Notes: a model not told the origin generated them from the sequence alone. A stretch of DNA of 64,000 nt from an uncultured Dysgonomonas sp. (GCA_900556485.1 USOX01000001.1:124001-188000); one strand, 5' to 3'; numbered from the stretch's first letter, positions 44,671 through 55,397 are shown. Numbers and translations are program-made.

Positions 44671-46125
44671 ATGCTTAATTTTATATTTAGCGCGTCGTCA
44701 AATTTTAAGAAGCAAAAGAATTTAATGTTAGTTATCTTAGTAATATTACTAGGATTTGTATTTGTTTTAAATTATATATTTCCAACATGTGAAGATGATT
44801 GGACATATGCTTTTGTATGGGATCCTGTTGATATCGCAGGACGTAAGATAACTAGTTTTTCTGATCTTTTCGATTCTCAATATGCTCATTATATGTTATG
44901 GGGCGGCAGGGTAGTGGCTCATACTATAGCTCAATTATTATTGTGTTTAGATCCTATATATCAGGATATTCTGAATAGCCTGGTATTTGTCGTTTTAATG
45001 TTTTTGTTATATAAGTATGCTAATATTAATAAACCTGTCAGTATTTCACTTTTTTTACTTGTAGGTTTTCTGTTTTGGTTTCTTCAACCTTATATTATTT
45101 CTTCATCATTTTGGATAACAGGTAGTGCTAATTATTTATGGTGTGGGTTTATCGTTTTTTCATTTGTATATCCATTTTACAGCCTTTATATAAATGAGAA
45201 TGGAGAGAATAGTTATTTGAAATCTATTTTATTCTTTTTTGCTGGTATTATTGCCGGATGGACTAACGAGAATACTATAATTGCTATTGTTTTCTTTGTA
45301 GCCGGAATGCTCGTTTTATTAAAAATTAGAAAGAAGAAAATTCCTAATTGGGCTTATTGGGGATTTGCCGGTCTGATAATAGGTGCCTTATTTTTGTACT
45401 TGGCACCAGGAAATATGTTGAGGTATAATTCAGAAATTGAAGATACTAGAGGATCTTTCTCTTTGGATATTTTAGCTTCCAGACTCCAGCTTATCTTTAG
45501 GTATTATCGTAAGTTTATAATGATACCATCCGTATTATCTATAATTTCGATAATTTATTTTTTCAGAAAAGGAACGGAATATCAAAAACTGAAAATCGCA
45601 CCATTACTATTGTTATTGTTTGTTTCTGCGCATATTGCCTTATTTGTAATGTTGGGAACACCGATTTTTCCCGAAAGAGCGATGTTCGGATTGATAATTA
45701 TTTTTATAATACTAATTGGCATTGCATATGCAAATGCTAATATCAACCTGAATAATAAGAAAGTGCAGATAGGCATTTTGGGTCTATTCTTTGCATTTAT
45801 TGTTGGCTTTGGTATAGATTATCAACACAAATTCAGAAGAGTGTATAAGATTTATTCGACACTAAAGGAAAGAGAAAAGATTATGGAAAAGGGAAAAGAA
45901 ATTGGTATAAAAGATTATATCTTTGATAACCAATTGATAATATCTAACAGATATCATTTTTGGGATCTGCTGGAAGATCCTAAAGCTGGAAAAAATAGGG
46001 CTTATTCCTATTATTATAATATAAACTCGGTAATAGTTATCGATAGGAGTTTAGATACTGTTAATCAGGAATTAGTAATTTTGAAGAATAGACAAGATTC
46101 TATTATAAATGCATATGACAAATAA
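44671..46125 (+). CDS. DUF6056 polytopic membrane protein, copy 3
   Basis: 484 aa, the longest of the four. Motifs: DDW at 42-44, [34 protein letters not shown] and RAMFG. The expected outer-face acid pair is kept; the WG after the NY motif is changed to WC. Its 3' end overlaps the metH start, which points to transcriptional and perhaps translational coupling with methionine synthase. Confidence 0.8.
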   Translation: MLNFIFSASSNFKKQKNLMLVILVILLGFVFVLNYIFPTCEDDWTYAFVWDPVDIAGRKITSFSDLFDSQYAHYMLWGGRVVAHTIAQLLLCLDPIYQDILNSLVFVVLMFLLYKYANINKPVSISLFLLVGFLFWFLQPYIISSSFWITGSANYLWCGFIVFSFVYPFYSLYINENGENSYLKSILFFFAGIIAGWTNENTIIAIVFFVAGMLVLLKIRKKKIPNWAYWGFAGLIIGALFLYLAPGNMLRYNSEIEDTRGSFSLDILASRLQLIFRYYRKFIMIPSVLSIISIIYFFRKGTEYQKLKIAPLLLLLFVSAHIALFVMLGTPIFPERAMFGLIIIFIILIGIAYANANINLNNKKVQIGILGLFFAFIVGFGIDYQHKFRRVYKIYSTLKEREKIMEKGKEIGIKDYIFDNQLIISNRYHFWDLLEDPKAGKNRAYSYYYNINSVIVIDRSLDTVNQELVILKNRQDSIINAYDK

Positions 46126-49100
46126 ATTAAAAAATATATTAAAGGATAGAATCCTTATACTGGATGGTGCTATGGGCACTATGATTCAACGATATAAACT
46201 TACAGAAGAAGACTTTCGAGGTGAGCGTTTCAAGGATTCGATTATATTGCTGAAAGGTAATAACGATTTGCTTTGTCTTACACGTCCGGATATCATAGAA
46301 GCTGTTCATCGTGAATATTTGGAAGTAGGCACAGATATTATCGAGACTAATACTTTCAATGCCAATTCCATTTCGATGGAAGACTACAATATGTCGGATC
46401 TGGTAAAGGAGATAAATATAGCTGCTGCAAAAATAGCAAGGAAAGTTGCTGATGAATATACAAAACAGAATCCGGATAAACCTCGTTTTGTTGCAGGATC
46501 GATAGGGCCTACTAATAAAACGGCATCGATGAGTCCCAAAGTAGAGAATCCTATTTTTAGAGCTGTTACTTTTGATGACTTGTGTATGGCCTATAAGGAG
46601 CAGATAGAAGGGTTGGTAGATGGTGGTGTTGACTTATTGTTGATAGAAACTATATTTGATACTTTGAATGCTAAAGCAGCTCTTTTTGCAGCGGATGAGG
46701 TGCGTAAAGAAAGAAATATAGACTTGCCTATAATGATTTCGGTAACTCTTTCTGATAAAGGGGGACGCACATTGTCTGGTCAAACTATAGGGGCCTTTTT
46801 AGCATCAGTTAGCCATATAGATTTTTTGTCTATTGGGTTAAACTGTTCATTTGGTGCTTCTGATATGAAGCCATTTTTGAAAGAACTGGGACGTATTGCC
46901 CCAACTTATATTTCTGCTTATCCAAATGCAGGCTTGCCTAATCAGTTTGGTGAATATGATGAGACACCAGAGATTATGGCTTGCCAGATTAGTGAGTTTA
47001 TAAATGAAGGACTTGTCAATATTTTAGGTGGTTGTTGTGGCACAACCCCTGACCATATAGGTAAATATGCAGATTTGGTGAGAAACATTAAACCTCATAA
47101 GCCTGCAGAGAAACCTAAATATATGTGGCTATCGGGTTTGGAACTATTAGAGGCTAAACCAGAGATAAACTTTATAAATATAGGGGAGCGTTTGAATGTC
47201 GCAGGCTCGCGTAAGTTCCTTCGATTAATAAAGGAAGAGAAATATGAGGAGGCTCTGACTATTGCACATAAACAGGTAGAAGATGGAGCACAGGTGCTTG
47301 ATGTGAATATGGACGAAGGTTTGTTGGATGGAGTGAAGGAAATGACAACTTTCCTTAATCTGATGGCATCAGACCCTGATGTATCGCGTGTACCTGTAAT
47401 GATCGACTCTTCGAAATGGGAAGTGTTAGAAGCCGGATTAAAATGTGTACAGGGTAAGCCTATTGTAAACTCAATTTCGTTAAAGGGGGGAGAAGAAGAG
47501 TTTCTTCATCAGGCGCGATTGATAAAGCAATATGGCGCTGCTGTTATTGTGATGGCTTTTGATGAGACAGGGCAGGCTGATACTTACGAACGCCGCATAG
47601 AAATATGTGGCAGAGCGTATAAGCTATTAGTAAATGATGGATTTAATCCTCTGGATATAATATTTGATCCCAATATACTAGCAATAGCAACAGGTATAGA
47701 GGAGCACCGGAATTATGCGGTCGACTTTTTGGAAACGATAACATGGATAAAGAAGAATCTCCCTCATGCAAAGGTTAGTGGAGGAGTAAGTAATCTTTCT
47801 TTCTCGTTCCGTGGAAATGATTATGTACGTGAAGCGATGCATGCTGTATTTCTTTATTATGCTATACAGAAGGGCATGGATATGGGAATTGTGAATCCCG
47901 GACAATCAGTGGTATATGATGATATACCACTTGAATTGAGGAATTTGGTAGAAGATGTTATCTTCAATCGTAGACCGGAAGCAACAGATGAGCTGATCGA
48001 ATATGCAGAAAGGCTTAAAAATGAAAAAACAGGTCAGACGGAACAAAAAGTTGAAGAATGGCGCTCTTATCCTTTAGAAGAACGAATTCAATACGCACTG
48101 ATAAAAGGTATTAGCGACTATTTGGAAGAGGATTTGGAAGAGGCACTGAAAGCTTATCCCAAGGCTGTAGATATTATTGATAAGCCTTTGATGGATGGAA
48201 TGAATAAGGTCGGAGATTTATTTGGTTCGGGGAAAATGTTTTTGCCTCAGGTAGTTAAGACAGCCCGAACGATGAAACGTGCTGTTGCAATTCTTCAACC
48301 GACGTTAGAGGCTCAGAAGGCATCATCTTCTGGTAATAATAAGGCAGGTAAACTGCTTATTGCAACAGTAAAAGGAGATGTACATGATATAGGCAAAAAT
48401 ATAGTTTCAATAATACTTGCTTGTAATAATTATGAGGTTATAGACTTGGGGGTAATGACTCCACCGGAAGTTATAATCCAGAAAGTGAAAGAGGAACAAC
48501 CGGATATTCTTTGTCTTAGTGGTCTTATAACGCCATCTTTGGAGGAAATGAGTATTGTAGCCCACGAAATGGAAAAGGCTGGGTTTTCTATCCCTTTGAT
48601 GATCGGTGGGGCTACTACATCTAAGCTTCATACAGCTATAAAGATCGATCCTAAATATAATAATGGTTCGGTAGTGTATGTAAAAGATGCATCACAGGCG
48701 CCGGCTGCTGTAGGTAAATTAATAAATCCGACAACGAAGACTGATTATATAAATGAGGTAAAACAAGAATATTTATCTTTAAGAGATTCGGTAGGAGATA
48801 AGAAAGCTGATTTGCTATCTCTATCTGAGGTTTTAGATAAAGGCATGAAGATAGATTGGTCTGGCTATCAAGCACCAAGTCCAAATGTTTCTGGAAGACA
48901 GATATTGAAGAATATTTCTATAGAAAAGATTATTCCTTTTATTGATTGGAAATTCTTTTTCCATTCATGGAACCTTTCTGCACGCTATGCATCAGTGCAG
49001 AATATTGACGATTGCCCATCTTGTAAGGCAACCTGGTTAAACTCGTTTCCAGAACAGGAAAGGGAAAAAGCTGTAGAGGGGATGCAGTTATATAAGGATG

Positions 49101-49810
49101 CAAAGGCTTTATTAGATGAGCTTGTTTTTGAGAAAGCTGAATATATAAATGCTGTATTTGGAATATTTGAGGCATATAGTGATAATGAGTGCCTGTATAT
49201 AAATGATTTTTGTTTTCCGATGTTGCGTCAGCAAAAGAAGAATGATAAAGGTGAATATCTTTCTCTTTGCGATTTTGTTGCTCCGAAATCGTCAGGGAAA
49301 AAAGACTATATTGGGGGATTTACTGTTTCGGCAGGAATAGGGGCAAATGAGCGAATGAGCGAATACGAACGTCAAGGTGACGAATACAAGGTTTTGCTTC
49401 TGAAATCAGTTCTGGATCGCCTTGCAGAAGCAACTACTGAATGGCTACATTCCGAGATCAGAAAGAATTATTGGGGATTTGCTCCAGATGAAAATATATC
49501 AGTAAATGATATGTTTACTCTTAAATATCGGGGTATTCGTCCGGCTGTGGGTTATCCATCTATACCAGACCAGTCAATAAACTTCTTGTTGAATAGAGAC
49601 TTATTGCAATCAACTGAAATCGGGGTAGAGCTTACTGAAAATGGAGTTATGATACCAAATGCATCAGTTAGTGGTATTATTATTTCTCATCCGAAATCAA
49701 AATACTTCAATATTGGTAATGTTTTAGATGATCAATTGGTGTCATATATTGAGAGAAGGGGAGAAGATGAGAATCTTATTCGTAAATTTTTAGGTGCTAA
49801 TTTGGTGTAA
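46109..49810 (+). CDS. metH: Cobalamin-dependent methionine synthase
   Basis: Transfers a methyl group from methyltetrahydrofolate to homocysteine through methylcobalamin. All four modules are present in 1233 aa: homocysteine domain with zinc Cys in LNCSFGA (near 247) and GGCCGT (near 308), pterin-binding domain ([18 protein letters not shown]-like region), cobalamin domain with the cobalt-ligand His in DVHDIGKNI (near 759), and the AdoMet reactivation domain ([12 protein letters not shown] near 1144). A second ATG two codons in is an alternative start; either overlaps the preceding DUF6056 gene. No cobalamin riboswitch can sit directly before it, since it begins inside a gene. The next DUF6056 copy begins 6 nt after the stop. 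Confidence 0.97.
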   Translation: MHMTNKLKNILKDRILILDGAMGTMIQRYKLTEEDFRGERFKDSIILLKGNNDLLCLTRPDIIEAVHREYLEVGTDIIETNTFNANSISMEDYNMSDLVKEINIAAAKIARKVADEYTKQNPDKPRFVAGSIGPTNKTASMSPKVENPIFRAVTFDDLCMAYKEQIEGLVDGGVDLLLIETIFDTLNAKAALFAADEVRKERNIDLPIMISVTLSDKGGRTLSGQTIGAFLASVSHIDFLSIGLNCSFGASDMKPFLKELGRIAPTYISAYPNAGLPNQFGEYDETPEIMACQISEFINEGLVNILGGCCGTTPDHIGKYADLVRNIKPHKPAEKPKYMWLSGLELLEAKPEINFINIGERLNVAGSRKFLRLIKEEKYEEALTIAHKQVEDGAQVLDVNMDEGLLDGVKEMTTFLNLMASDPDVSRVPVMIDSSKWEVLEAGLKCVQGKPIVNSISLKGGEEEFLHQARLIKQYGAAVIVMAFDETGQADTYERRIEICGRAYKLLVNDGFNPLDIIFDPNILAIATGIEEHRNYAVDFLETITWIKKNLPHAKVSGGVSNLSFSFRGNDYVREAMHAVFLYYAIQKGMDMGIVNPGQSVVYDDIPLELRNLVEDVIFNRRPEATDELIEYAERLKNEKTGQTEQKVEEWRSYPLEERIQYALIKGISDYLEEDLEEALKAYPKAVDIIDKPLMDGMNKVGDLFGSGKMFLPQVVKTARTMKRAVAILQPTLEAQKASSSGNNKAGKLLIATVKGDVHDIGKNIVSIILACNNYEVIDLGVMTPPEVIIQKVKEEQPDILCLSGLITPSLEEMSIVAHEMEKAGFSIPLMIGGATTSKLHTAIKIDPKYNNGSVVYVKDASQAPAAVGKLINPTTKTDYINEVKQEYLSLRDSVGDKKADLLSLSEVLDKGMKIDWSGYQAPSPNVSGRQILKNISIEKIIPFIDWKFFFHSWNLSARYASVQNIDDCPSCKATWLNSFPEQEREKAVEGMQLYKDAKALLDELVFEKAEYINAVFGIFEAYSDNECLYINDFCFPMLRQQKKNDKGEYLSLCDFVAPKSSGKKDYIGGFTVSAGIGANERMSEYERQGDEYKVLLLKSVLDRLAEATTEWLHSEIRKNYWGFAPDENISVNDMFTLKYRGIRPAVGYPSIPDQSINFLLNRDLLQSTEIGVELTENGVMIPNASVSGIIISHPKSKYFNIGNVLDDQLVSYIERRGEDENLIRKFLGANLV

Positions 49811-49816
49811 AGAAAT

Positions 49817-51181
49817 ATGAAACTTTCAAAAACTACTTTTCTAAATAAAAGATCATTGGGCGTGATTCTTCTCATATCTTTTATTTATATTATGATGTAT
49901 ATATTAAACTATAATTATCCAATCAACACAGATGATTGGGATTATAGGTGCATCTTTCCTACTAATGAAAGATTAGATTCGTTATCAGGTTTGCTTACTT
50001 CTCAGTATAACCATTATTTTATGTGGGGAGGGCGTACAGTGGTGCACGTTATTTGTCAGGTTTTGTTGATGTTAGATTTTTGGCTGACTTGTGCAATAAA
50101 TACATTGGCTTATGTGGCTCTTGTATATTTAATGTATAGGATTGCAAATAAAAATAATATAGCTAATCCGTTTGTACTTTTTTTATGTCATGTTGCAGTA
50201 TGGTTTTTACAGCCGATATTTTGTGAAACTGTTTTGTGGAAAACAGGTGCGGCTAATTATTTATGGGGTACACTTATTATCCTTTCTTTTATTTACTTTT
50301 ATTATACTTACTATTGGGATAAAGAAAGAAAAGAAGGTGCTGTAAGGACCATTTTATTTTTTATGGGGGGAATTATAGCTGGGTGGACAAATGAGAATAT
50401 GGGGGTTGCTTTAATTTTTTATATTATAGCATCTTTTTTCCTTTATAGAAAAGAAGGTATGGTTATCCCTCGATGGACTATCTCAGGATTAATCGGAGCA
50501 GTAATTGGATGTGTTGTGATGCTTATTGCTCCAGGTAATTATGTGAGATTAGAAGGAGCAGTTAATGGCTTTGATGGAACCGCACTCGAAATGTACCTTT
50601 TCAATTGGAAAGTATTATTTCTCATTTCCAGATTAAGTATTTTACCCCTTATTATAGCTTATATAACAGGAATATTAATTTATAGATATCAGAAAAAAAG
50701 AAATATATGGAGAGACCGTGCCATAAGATCATCTTTATTGTTCTTTGTTACAGCTTTTGTAGCTTTTGTAGCTTTAATGGCAGCATCGATATCAGAAAGT
50801 CGAGCATTATTTGGACTTATAATATTGCTTATTATTTCTGTAGCTCAAATATATGCAAATATTGATTTTAAAGTAAGAACCCTAAAAATCGTAAATATTA
50901 TAATGTTGAGTGTCCTTCTTATATATTATATAGTGGACTATACATGGAAATATCAAACATTAAAAATTGTATCTACAGCTTGGGAGGAAAGATTTCTTCA
51001 GATAGAAGAAGTCAAGAATAAAGGGATAGATACTATAGTTTTTACTAACAGGTTTCAAATTCAAGGTAAATATGGAATTTCTGATCTTAGCGATGACCCT
51101 GAATTTTCTGTTAATAAGGTTTGTGCAAAATATTATGGCTTTAGATATATGAGGGCTATTAGTGTAGAGAAGAAAAATTAG
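49817..51181 (+). CDS. DUF6056 polytopic membrane protein, copy 4
   Basis: 454 aa with the same motif series: DDW at 39-41, MWGGRTVVH, GAANYLWG, AGWTNENMG, IAPGNYVR and RALFG. It follows metH directly, so the array is interrupted by an unrelated metabolic gene. Motif similarity to copy 1 (WTNENMGVALIF against WTNENMGIALIF) suggests these two are close, but this needs an alignment. Confidence 0.8.
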   Translation: MKLSKTTFLNKRSLGVILLISFIYIMMYILNYNYPINTDDWDYRCIFPTNERLDSLSGLLTSQYNHYFMWGGRTVVHVICQVLLMLDFWLTCAINTLAYVALVYLMYRIANKNNIANPFVLFLCHVAVWFLQPIFCETVLWKTGAANYLWGTLIILSFIYFYYTYYWDKERKEGAVRTILFFMGGIIAGWTNENMGVALIFYIIASFFLYRKEGMVIPRWTISGLIGAVIGCVVMLIAPGNYVRLEGAVNGFDGTALEMYLFNWKVLFLISRLSILPLIIAYITGILIYRYQKKRNIWRDRAIRSSLLFFVTAFVAFVALMAASISESRALFGLIILLIISVAQIYANIDFKVRTLKIVNIIMLSVLLIYYIVDYTWKYQTLKIVSTAWEERFLQIEEVKNKGIDTIVFTNRFQIQGKYGISDLSDDPEFSVNKVCAKYYGFRYMRAISVEKKN

Positions 51182-51237
51182 AGAATACTTTATCTATATA
51201 GAGGTAGTTATATGGTACATTAATTATAAATAGAAAA

Positions 51238-51282
51238 AAGTAACAGGAAAGAAGTATATAATATGTGTCACTTTTGTCACCT
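51238..51282 (+). promoter_or_regulatory. Bipartite AAGTAACA-N19-GTGTCACTTTTGT element (second copy)
   Basis: AAGTAACA (51238-51245), a 19-nt spacer and GTGTCACTT/TTGTCACCT (51265-51282) repeat the layout seen before the beta-propeller gene. Here the repeat ends only 5 nt before the start codon of the downstream gene, so a transcript from it would be nearly leaderless. Confidence 0.45.
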
Positions 51283-51287
51283 TTTTT

Positions 51288-52046
51288 ATGGAAGATATTG
51301 AAAATTATCTATATAAAACAGTTAATGTATCGCATCCGATATATCATTTTGCATCTAAAGGAGATGTTCATTTCGGGTGTTGTTCCGAATATGGTATTGT
51401 GACTATACTGGATGAGAATTTCAATATAAGGAATGTGGTTAACTGTGCAGATACAATTAAATGGGGTAGGGGTATAATTAATGTCTTTGGCTTTCATTCT
51501 TGTGCTGATGTATTTTATATCGGGGGAGAAGAAGAATATCGAATATATGATCTGAATGGAAAATTGTTATGTTCAGTCCCGGAAAAGGTGGATGCAGTCC
51601 ATTATTCGAAACAAAGAAATAAAGCCTGGGTTGTAAAACGGATAAACAGTGCAGAAAAGGAGGTATGTCTTATCGTTGATGATGCTCAGTCGGATAGTAT
51701 AAGAATAGAAGATGAATTGATAGATAGCATTGTAGAACTTCATCCATCATTGGGAGCTAATAAAATAAGTATGAAGCTTACTACTAATAAGGATAGATAT
51801 TCTACATATATCTTGTCGGATCAAGGAGGAGAAATTATTATTCAGGATAGAAATTCATTGGATATGGAAGATTGTTTTATAGTGGAGGCAAAATACCTGA
51901 AATCAGAAAGAGAGGGTAATGAAGGAATTGGTTCTCCATATCTTCATAAAACACCGAAATATCTAATAACCACATTCAAGGAAAATTCTACAGATGAATC
52001 GGATAATTCATTGATAGTATTGGAGTTAAATAATATAGGAGAATAG
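51288..52046 (+). CDS. Cytoplasmic protein of unknown function
   Basis: 252 aa without a signal peptide or membrane segment. Alternating short beta segments (FGCCSEYGIVTILDEN, YRIYDLNGKLLCSV, KAWVVKRI, STYILSDQGGEIII) give the impression of a small beta-propeller. No family recognised. It precedes a metal ABC-transporter permease by 19 nt on the same strand, so it may be co-expressed with it. The start codon is close to the repeat element; no other in-frame Met follows for about 150 codons, which supports this start. Confidence 0.65.
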   Translation: MEDIENYLYKTVNVSHPIYHFASKGDVHFGCCSEYGIVTILDENFNIRNVVNCADTIKWGRGIINVFGFHSCADVFYIGGEEEYRIYDLNGKLLCSVPEKVDAVHYSKQRNKAWVVKRINSAEKEVCLIVDDAQSDSIRIEDELIDSIVELHPSLGANKISMKLTTNKDRYSTYILSDQGGEIIIQDRNSLDMEDCFIVEAKYLKSEREGNEGIGSPYLHKTPKYLITTFKENSTDESDNSLIVLELNNIGE

Positions 52047-52065
52047 ATTAGAGTAATATCATAAT

Positions 52066-52896
52066 ATGGAATTTCTGGAACTTTTGTCATATAACTTTTT
52101 CCAAAATGCTTTGCTTGGTAGTTTATTTGCAAGTATTGCATGCGGTATTATTGGGTCGTATATTGTTATTCGCCGTTTGGTCTTTGTTAGCGGAGGGATA
52201 ACGCATGCTTCACTAGGAGGGATTGGTATTGGATTTTATTTTGGCTGGAATCCTATTCTGGCTGCTATGGTGTTTTCTATTTTGTCTGCTTTTGGTATAG
52301 AATTACTTTCTTCGCAAAAAGGAGTGCGCGAAGATTCGGCTATAGGTTCGTTTTGGTCGTTGGGAATGGCAATTGGTATCATTTTTATCTATCTGAAGCC
52401 TGGATTTGCACCGAATTTGTCGGATTACCTGTTTGGAAATATACTTACGATTACTCATGCGGATATTATATATCTGGCTATTTTATCTATAGTACTAATA
52501 CTTACATTTATGATCTGGGGAAAGCAAATATTATTTACAGCTTTTGATCCTGATTTTGCAAAAACCCGTAAGCTTCCTGTAGATGTAATAAAGTATCTGA
52601 TGATGATGTTGATTGCTGTTACAATCGTACTGTCTATACGCTTAGTCGGAATAGTGTTGTTGATGTCTATTTTGACTGTGCCTCAGATGACCGCTAACTT
52701 GTTTACATCCAATTTCAGAAAGATGATATTTTTGTCTATATTGATTGGTTTGTTTGGTTGTGTTATAGGCTTGTTGTTGTCAGCCTTACTGGATGTGCCA
52801 TCAGGAGTGTTTATTATCTTTACGCAGATAATAGTCTTTCTGATATCGAGAGGTATAATTAAAGCAATCAGACAATCAAATCTTAGAACCGCATGA
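52066..52896 (+). CDS. Metal ABC transporter permease (ABC-3/ZnuB family)
   Basis: Inner-membrane permease for zinc, manganese or iron uptake. Eight or so helices; the ABC-3 signature is clear: ASIACGIIGSYIVIRRLVFVSGGITHASLGGIGIG, here seen as RRLVFVSGGITHASLGG, and later VGIVLLMSILTVPQMTANL. 276 aa. No ATPase or solute-binding protein gene is adjacent, so it is an orphan permease in this window. Convergent with the downstream ThrE-type genes, which begin 22 nt after its stop. Confidence 0.9.
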   Translation: MEFLELLSYNFFQNALLGSLFASIACGIIGSYIVIRRLVFVSGGITHASLGGIGIGFYFGWNPILAAMVFSILSAFGIELLSSQKGVREDSAIGSFWSLGMAIGIIFIYLKPGFAPNLSDYLFGNILTITHADIIYLAILSIVLILTFMIWGKQILFTAFDPDFAKTRKLPVDVIKYLMMMLIAVTIVLSIRLVGIVLLMSILTVPQMTANLFTSNFRKMIFLSILIGLFGCVIGLLLSALLDVPSGVFIIFTQIIVFLISRGIIKAIRQSNLRTA

Positions 52897-52918
52897 ATAA
52901 ATATTTTTAGATAAATAT

Positions 52919-53428
52919 CTAGCCCTTACCTATCATATCTTTTAATGATATATTCTTAACACTTGATTTACGGAACAGCAAGGCCCCGATACAGATTCCT
53001 ATCGCAAGGGTAAATAATAGCGACATAGTAAGCATCAGATTATGAGCTGTTTCTATTAATATATGAGGATTGTCTTCTATTATGGATAAGTCGGTAGACT
53101 TTATTCCTCCCAGCATTGTTCTATAGGCAAACATACCCGGAATCATGGTTATACATGCCGGCATAGTGAATACTACAGGTGGACTATCTACCTTGTGAGC
53201 AGCAAATATACCTATCATGCCTATTAGTACTGATCCGGCAAGAGTAGCTGTTATTAATCCGAAATCGAGTTGTATTAGGATAAAGCGAATACAATGTCCC
53301 ATGCCGCCTAATAATCCGGCTACCCATAAAAGCCGCTTGGGTGATCCAAAAAGTATAGCCCAGCAGAATCCGACTATAAAAGCAATCCCGAAATCGCGAA
53401 GTATATTGAATAAAGTAAGTTCTTCCAT
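52919..53428 (-). CDS. Threonine/serine exporter family, ThrE_2-like (YjjB-type) subunit
   Basis: Small membrane protein (169 aa, about five helices) matching the C-terminal half of ThrE exporters: FGSPKRLLWVAGLLGGMGH and PACITMIPGMFAYRTMLG are typical of this half. It lies 9 nt after a gene for the other half, so together they make a split ThrE-type transporter of amino or organic acids. Confidence 0.87.
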   Translation of the reverse strand: MEELTLFNILRDFGIAFIVGFCWAILFGSPKRLLWVAGLLGGMGHCIRFILIQLDFGLITATLAGSVLIGMIGIFAAHKVDSPPVVFTMPACITMIPGMFAYRTMLGGIKSTDLSIIEDNPHILIETAHNLMLTMSLLFTLAIGICIGALLFRKSSVKNISLKDMIGKG

Positions 53429-53437
53429 AATCTGATT

Positions 53438-54238
53438 TTAAAAGTTGCTAATACCCATGAGTGTAATGCATAGGGTCATTCCGGCTGCAATACATAATAA
53501 GATGAAGCCTCCGAATAGTGCCCTGTTTATAGCTGCGGAAAGATAACCTTCGATAAGGTCTATCACACAATTGATCAGTGGAACTCCCGGTATGAGGTAT
53601 AAAACAGCAGTAGCCATGGCTGCTTCGGGGTGAGAACCTATACCATATAATCTGCCAAAGCCAGTGATAAGTGTGGTTACAAAGGCAGCGATAGATATAC
53701 AGATCATAGCATTGAAGTTCTTCTTAGAGAATCCTACCCTTACCAGATAGCCGATAAAGGCTGCGATAAATGTTATGAAAGCATTAGCCTCATCTCCGAG
53801 CGAAAAGAGACATAAACCTGCGCAAGAGAAGCCTACAGCTGTGGCTACGACAATATCTTTATAATTTGACTTTTCTTTGATCTTCTTCAATTCCTTTTCT
53901 ACTTCGATGATGGAAAGCTTTTCTTCCTGAACCTTCCATGATAGATGAGATATTTCTGTAAGAACAGCTAAATGAACATTATGTAGAGGAGAAGCCTTGT
54001 ATGAGGTCACAAAATTAGAAGGATTGTTTAAGTCTTTCACAGTGACTAATAATCCTTTGAATGTAGGACTCATATTCAGTTCGAATTCCCATGTAGAGGC
54101 TAACCGCCCCAAGTTGCTGTTGAGGCGTCCGCAATGGGCTCCGGAAGCTAGCAAAAAAGTGCCAATATCAAGAACCAAGTCAGCAAATCGCTGTGCCGGA
54201 ATGGTAGATGATTCTATTTTATTCTGTAATTCTGCCAT
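53438..54238 (-). CDS. Threonine/serine exporter family, ThrE_1-like (YjjP-type) subunit
   Basis: 266 aa: a soluble N-terminal part (about 1-125) with the ThrE_1 motif LLASGAHCGRLNSNLGRLA and then five membrane helices (from about residue 130). Works with the adjacent YjjB-type protein. YjjP/YjjB in E. coli were reported as a succinate exporter while ThrE moves Thr/Ser; which applies here is unknown. First gene of the pair. Confidence 0.88.
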   Translation of the reverse strand: MAELQNKIESSTIPAQRFADLVLDIGTFLLASGAHCGRLNSNLGRLASTWEFELNMSPTFKGLLVTVKDLNNPSNFVTSYKASPLHNVHLAVLTEISHLSWKVQEEKLSIIEVEKELKKIKEKSNYKDIVVATAVGFSCAGLCLFSLGDEANAFITFIAAFIGYLVRVGFSKKNFNAMICISIAAFVTTLITGFGRLYGIGSHPEAAMATAVLYLIPGVPLINCVIDLIEGYLSAAINRALFGGFILLCIAAGMTLCITLMGISNF

Positions 54239-54258
54239 TAATTATCATAATTATGATG

Positions 54259-54266
54259 CAAAGATA
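54259..54266 (-). promoter_or_regulatory. -7 promoter element (TATCTTTG) for the ThrE-type pair
   Basis: Exact TAnnTTTG on the minus strand, 20 nt before the start codon of the first gene. A TTTG -33 box is not visible at the usual distance. Confidence 0.5.
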
Positions 54267-54413
54267 TTAAGTTTATCAATTAAATAATATAATAATTATC
54301 TATGTGGTGATATGATCTTTCTAACAGCACTTAGAATATATACTAAAAGTAAAAACTTCTAACAGGGTATGTTTGTTTAAGGGATAATATTTTAAAAAAA
54401 CGAATAATTTTTT

Positions 54414-55004
54414 ATGAAAAAGATATTTATTATAGATGGGGCTTTCGATTATGCCCATTCAGAGGGTAGGTTTAATAAGACATTATCCACCTGGACTAAA
54501 GACTTTTTTCACAAACTTGGTCACGAAGTGAAAATTACTAATGTTGCGGAAGGATATAGGCCGGAAGATGAGGTAAATAAATTTGTATGGGCTGATGTTG
54601 TAATTTACCATACGCCTATTTGGTGGTTTCAGCTTCCTCATGGATTTAAGCAATATATCGATGAGGTTTTTACAGCTGGTCATAGGAATGGTATATATAT
54701 CAGTGATGGGCGACGCTCTGTTGATCCTACTCGTAATTATGGAACAGGGGGGACATTGCAAGGACGAAAATATATGCTTACTACAACATGGAATGCACCA
54801 TTGGATGCTTTTACGATAGAAGGAGAATTTTTTAAACAGCATAGCGCTGATGATGTAATGTTTGGGTTTCATCAAATGAACGTTTTTGTAGGGATGAGTC
54901 CTCTTAAAAGTATTCATTTTTATGATGTAATGAAGAATCCTAATATAGAGCAAGCTAAGACGAAGTATTTAGCGCATTTGAATGGAATGATTAAACTTTT
55001 ATGA
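54414..55004 (+). CDS. mdaB: NAD(P)H:quinone oxidoreductase, MdaB family
   Basis: Flavodoxin-like FAD enzyme that reduces quinones by two electrons, protecting against oxidative stress. Very close in layout to E. coli MdaB as I recall it: IIDGAFDYAHSEGRFN, WADVVIYHTPIWWFQLP, YIDEVFTAGH, GRKYMLTTTWNAP and FVGMSPL. 196 aa. Single gene with a strong terminator; the 175 bp upstream are AT-rich. Confidence 0.92.
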   Translation: MKKIFIIDGAFDYAHSEGRFNKTLSTWTKDFFHKLGHEVKITNVAEGYRPEDEVNKFVWADVVIYHTPIWWFQLPHGFKQYIDEVFTAGHRNGIYISDGRRSVDPTRNYGTGGTLQGRKYMLTTTWNAPLDAFTIEGEFFKQHSADDVMFGFHQMNVFVGMSPLKSIHFYDVMKNPNIEQAKTKYLAHLNGMIKLL

Positions 55005-55015
55005 GATACTCAATA

Positions 55016-55050
55016 AAAAAAGCCTTGGAACTGACTTCCAAGGCTTTTTT
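55016..55050. terminator. Bidirectional terminator between mdaB and the RRM gene
   Basis: Perfect 15-bp stem (AAAAAAGCCTTGGAA against TTCCAAGGCTTTTTT) with a 5-nt loop. Confidence 0.93.
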
Positions 55051-55070
55051 GTAATATCCTAAATATTCTA

Positions 55071-55397
55071 TTAATATTCGCGTCTTCTAAATCCACCGTT
55101 TCCACCTCTGTTGTTGTCGAAGTTTCTACGAGGACGGTCTCCACCGCCACCTTCTGTGCGAGGACGAGCTTCAGATACAGAAATAGTTCTTCCATCATAT
55201 TCAGCGCCATTAAGTTCGTCAATAGCTTTTTGTCCGGCTGCATTGTCTTCAAGTTCAACAAAACCATAACCTTTTGAGCGGCCAGTAGCTCTGTCCATAA
55301 TAACTTTTGCTGAAGAGATTTCCCCATATTCACTGAATAGATCTCTTAGATCATTGTCGTTGATGCTGTAGCTCAACCCTGCGATAAAAATGTTCAT
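55071..55397 (-). CDS. RRM-domain RNA-binding protein with Gly/Arg-rich tail
   Basis: Single RNA-recognition motif of about 80 residues: RNP2 IFIAGL (3-8) and RNP1 KGYGFVEL (42-49) with the aromatic residues that stack on RNA, followed by an RGG-like tail (GGGGDRPRRN, NNRGGNGGFRRR). 108 aa. Such proteins resemble cyanobacterial Rbp and eukaryotic glycine-rich RNA-binding proteins and are often cold-induced. The likely promoter lies about 150 nt upstream, leaving a long leader. Confidence 0.94.
   Translation of the reverse strand: MNIFIAGLSYSINDNDLRDLFSEYGEISSAKVIMDRATGRSKGYGFVELEDNAAGQKAIDELNGAEYDGRTISVSEARPRTEGGGGDRPRRNFDNNRGGNGGFRRREY

Noticed and set aside
46050..46125. Cobalamin riboswitch before metH
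   Set aside because: The region is coding sequence of the upstream DUF6056 gene and shows no B12-box-like pattern that I could recognise.
55010..55333. Open frame on the minus strand overlapping the RRM gene
   Set aside because: It is a different frame of the RRM gene that runs into the terminator; its residues echo codon bias of the true gene.
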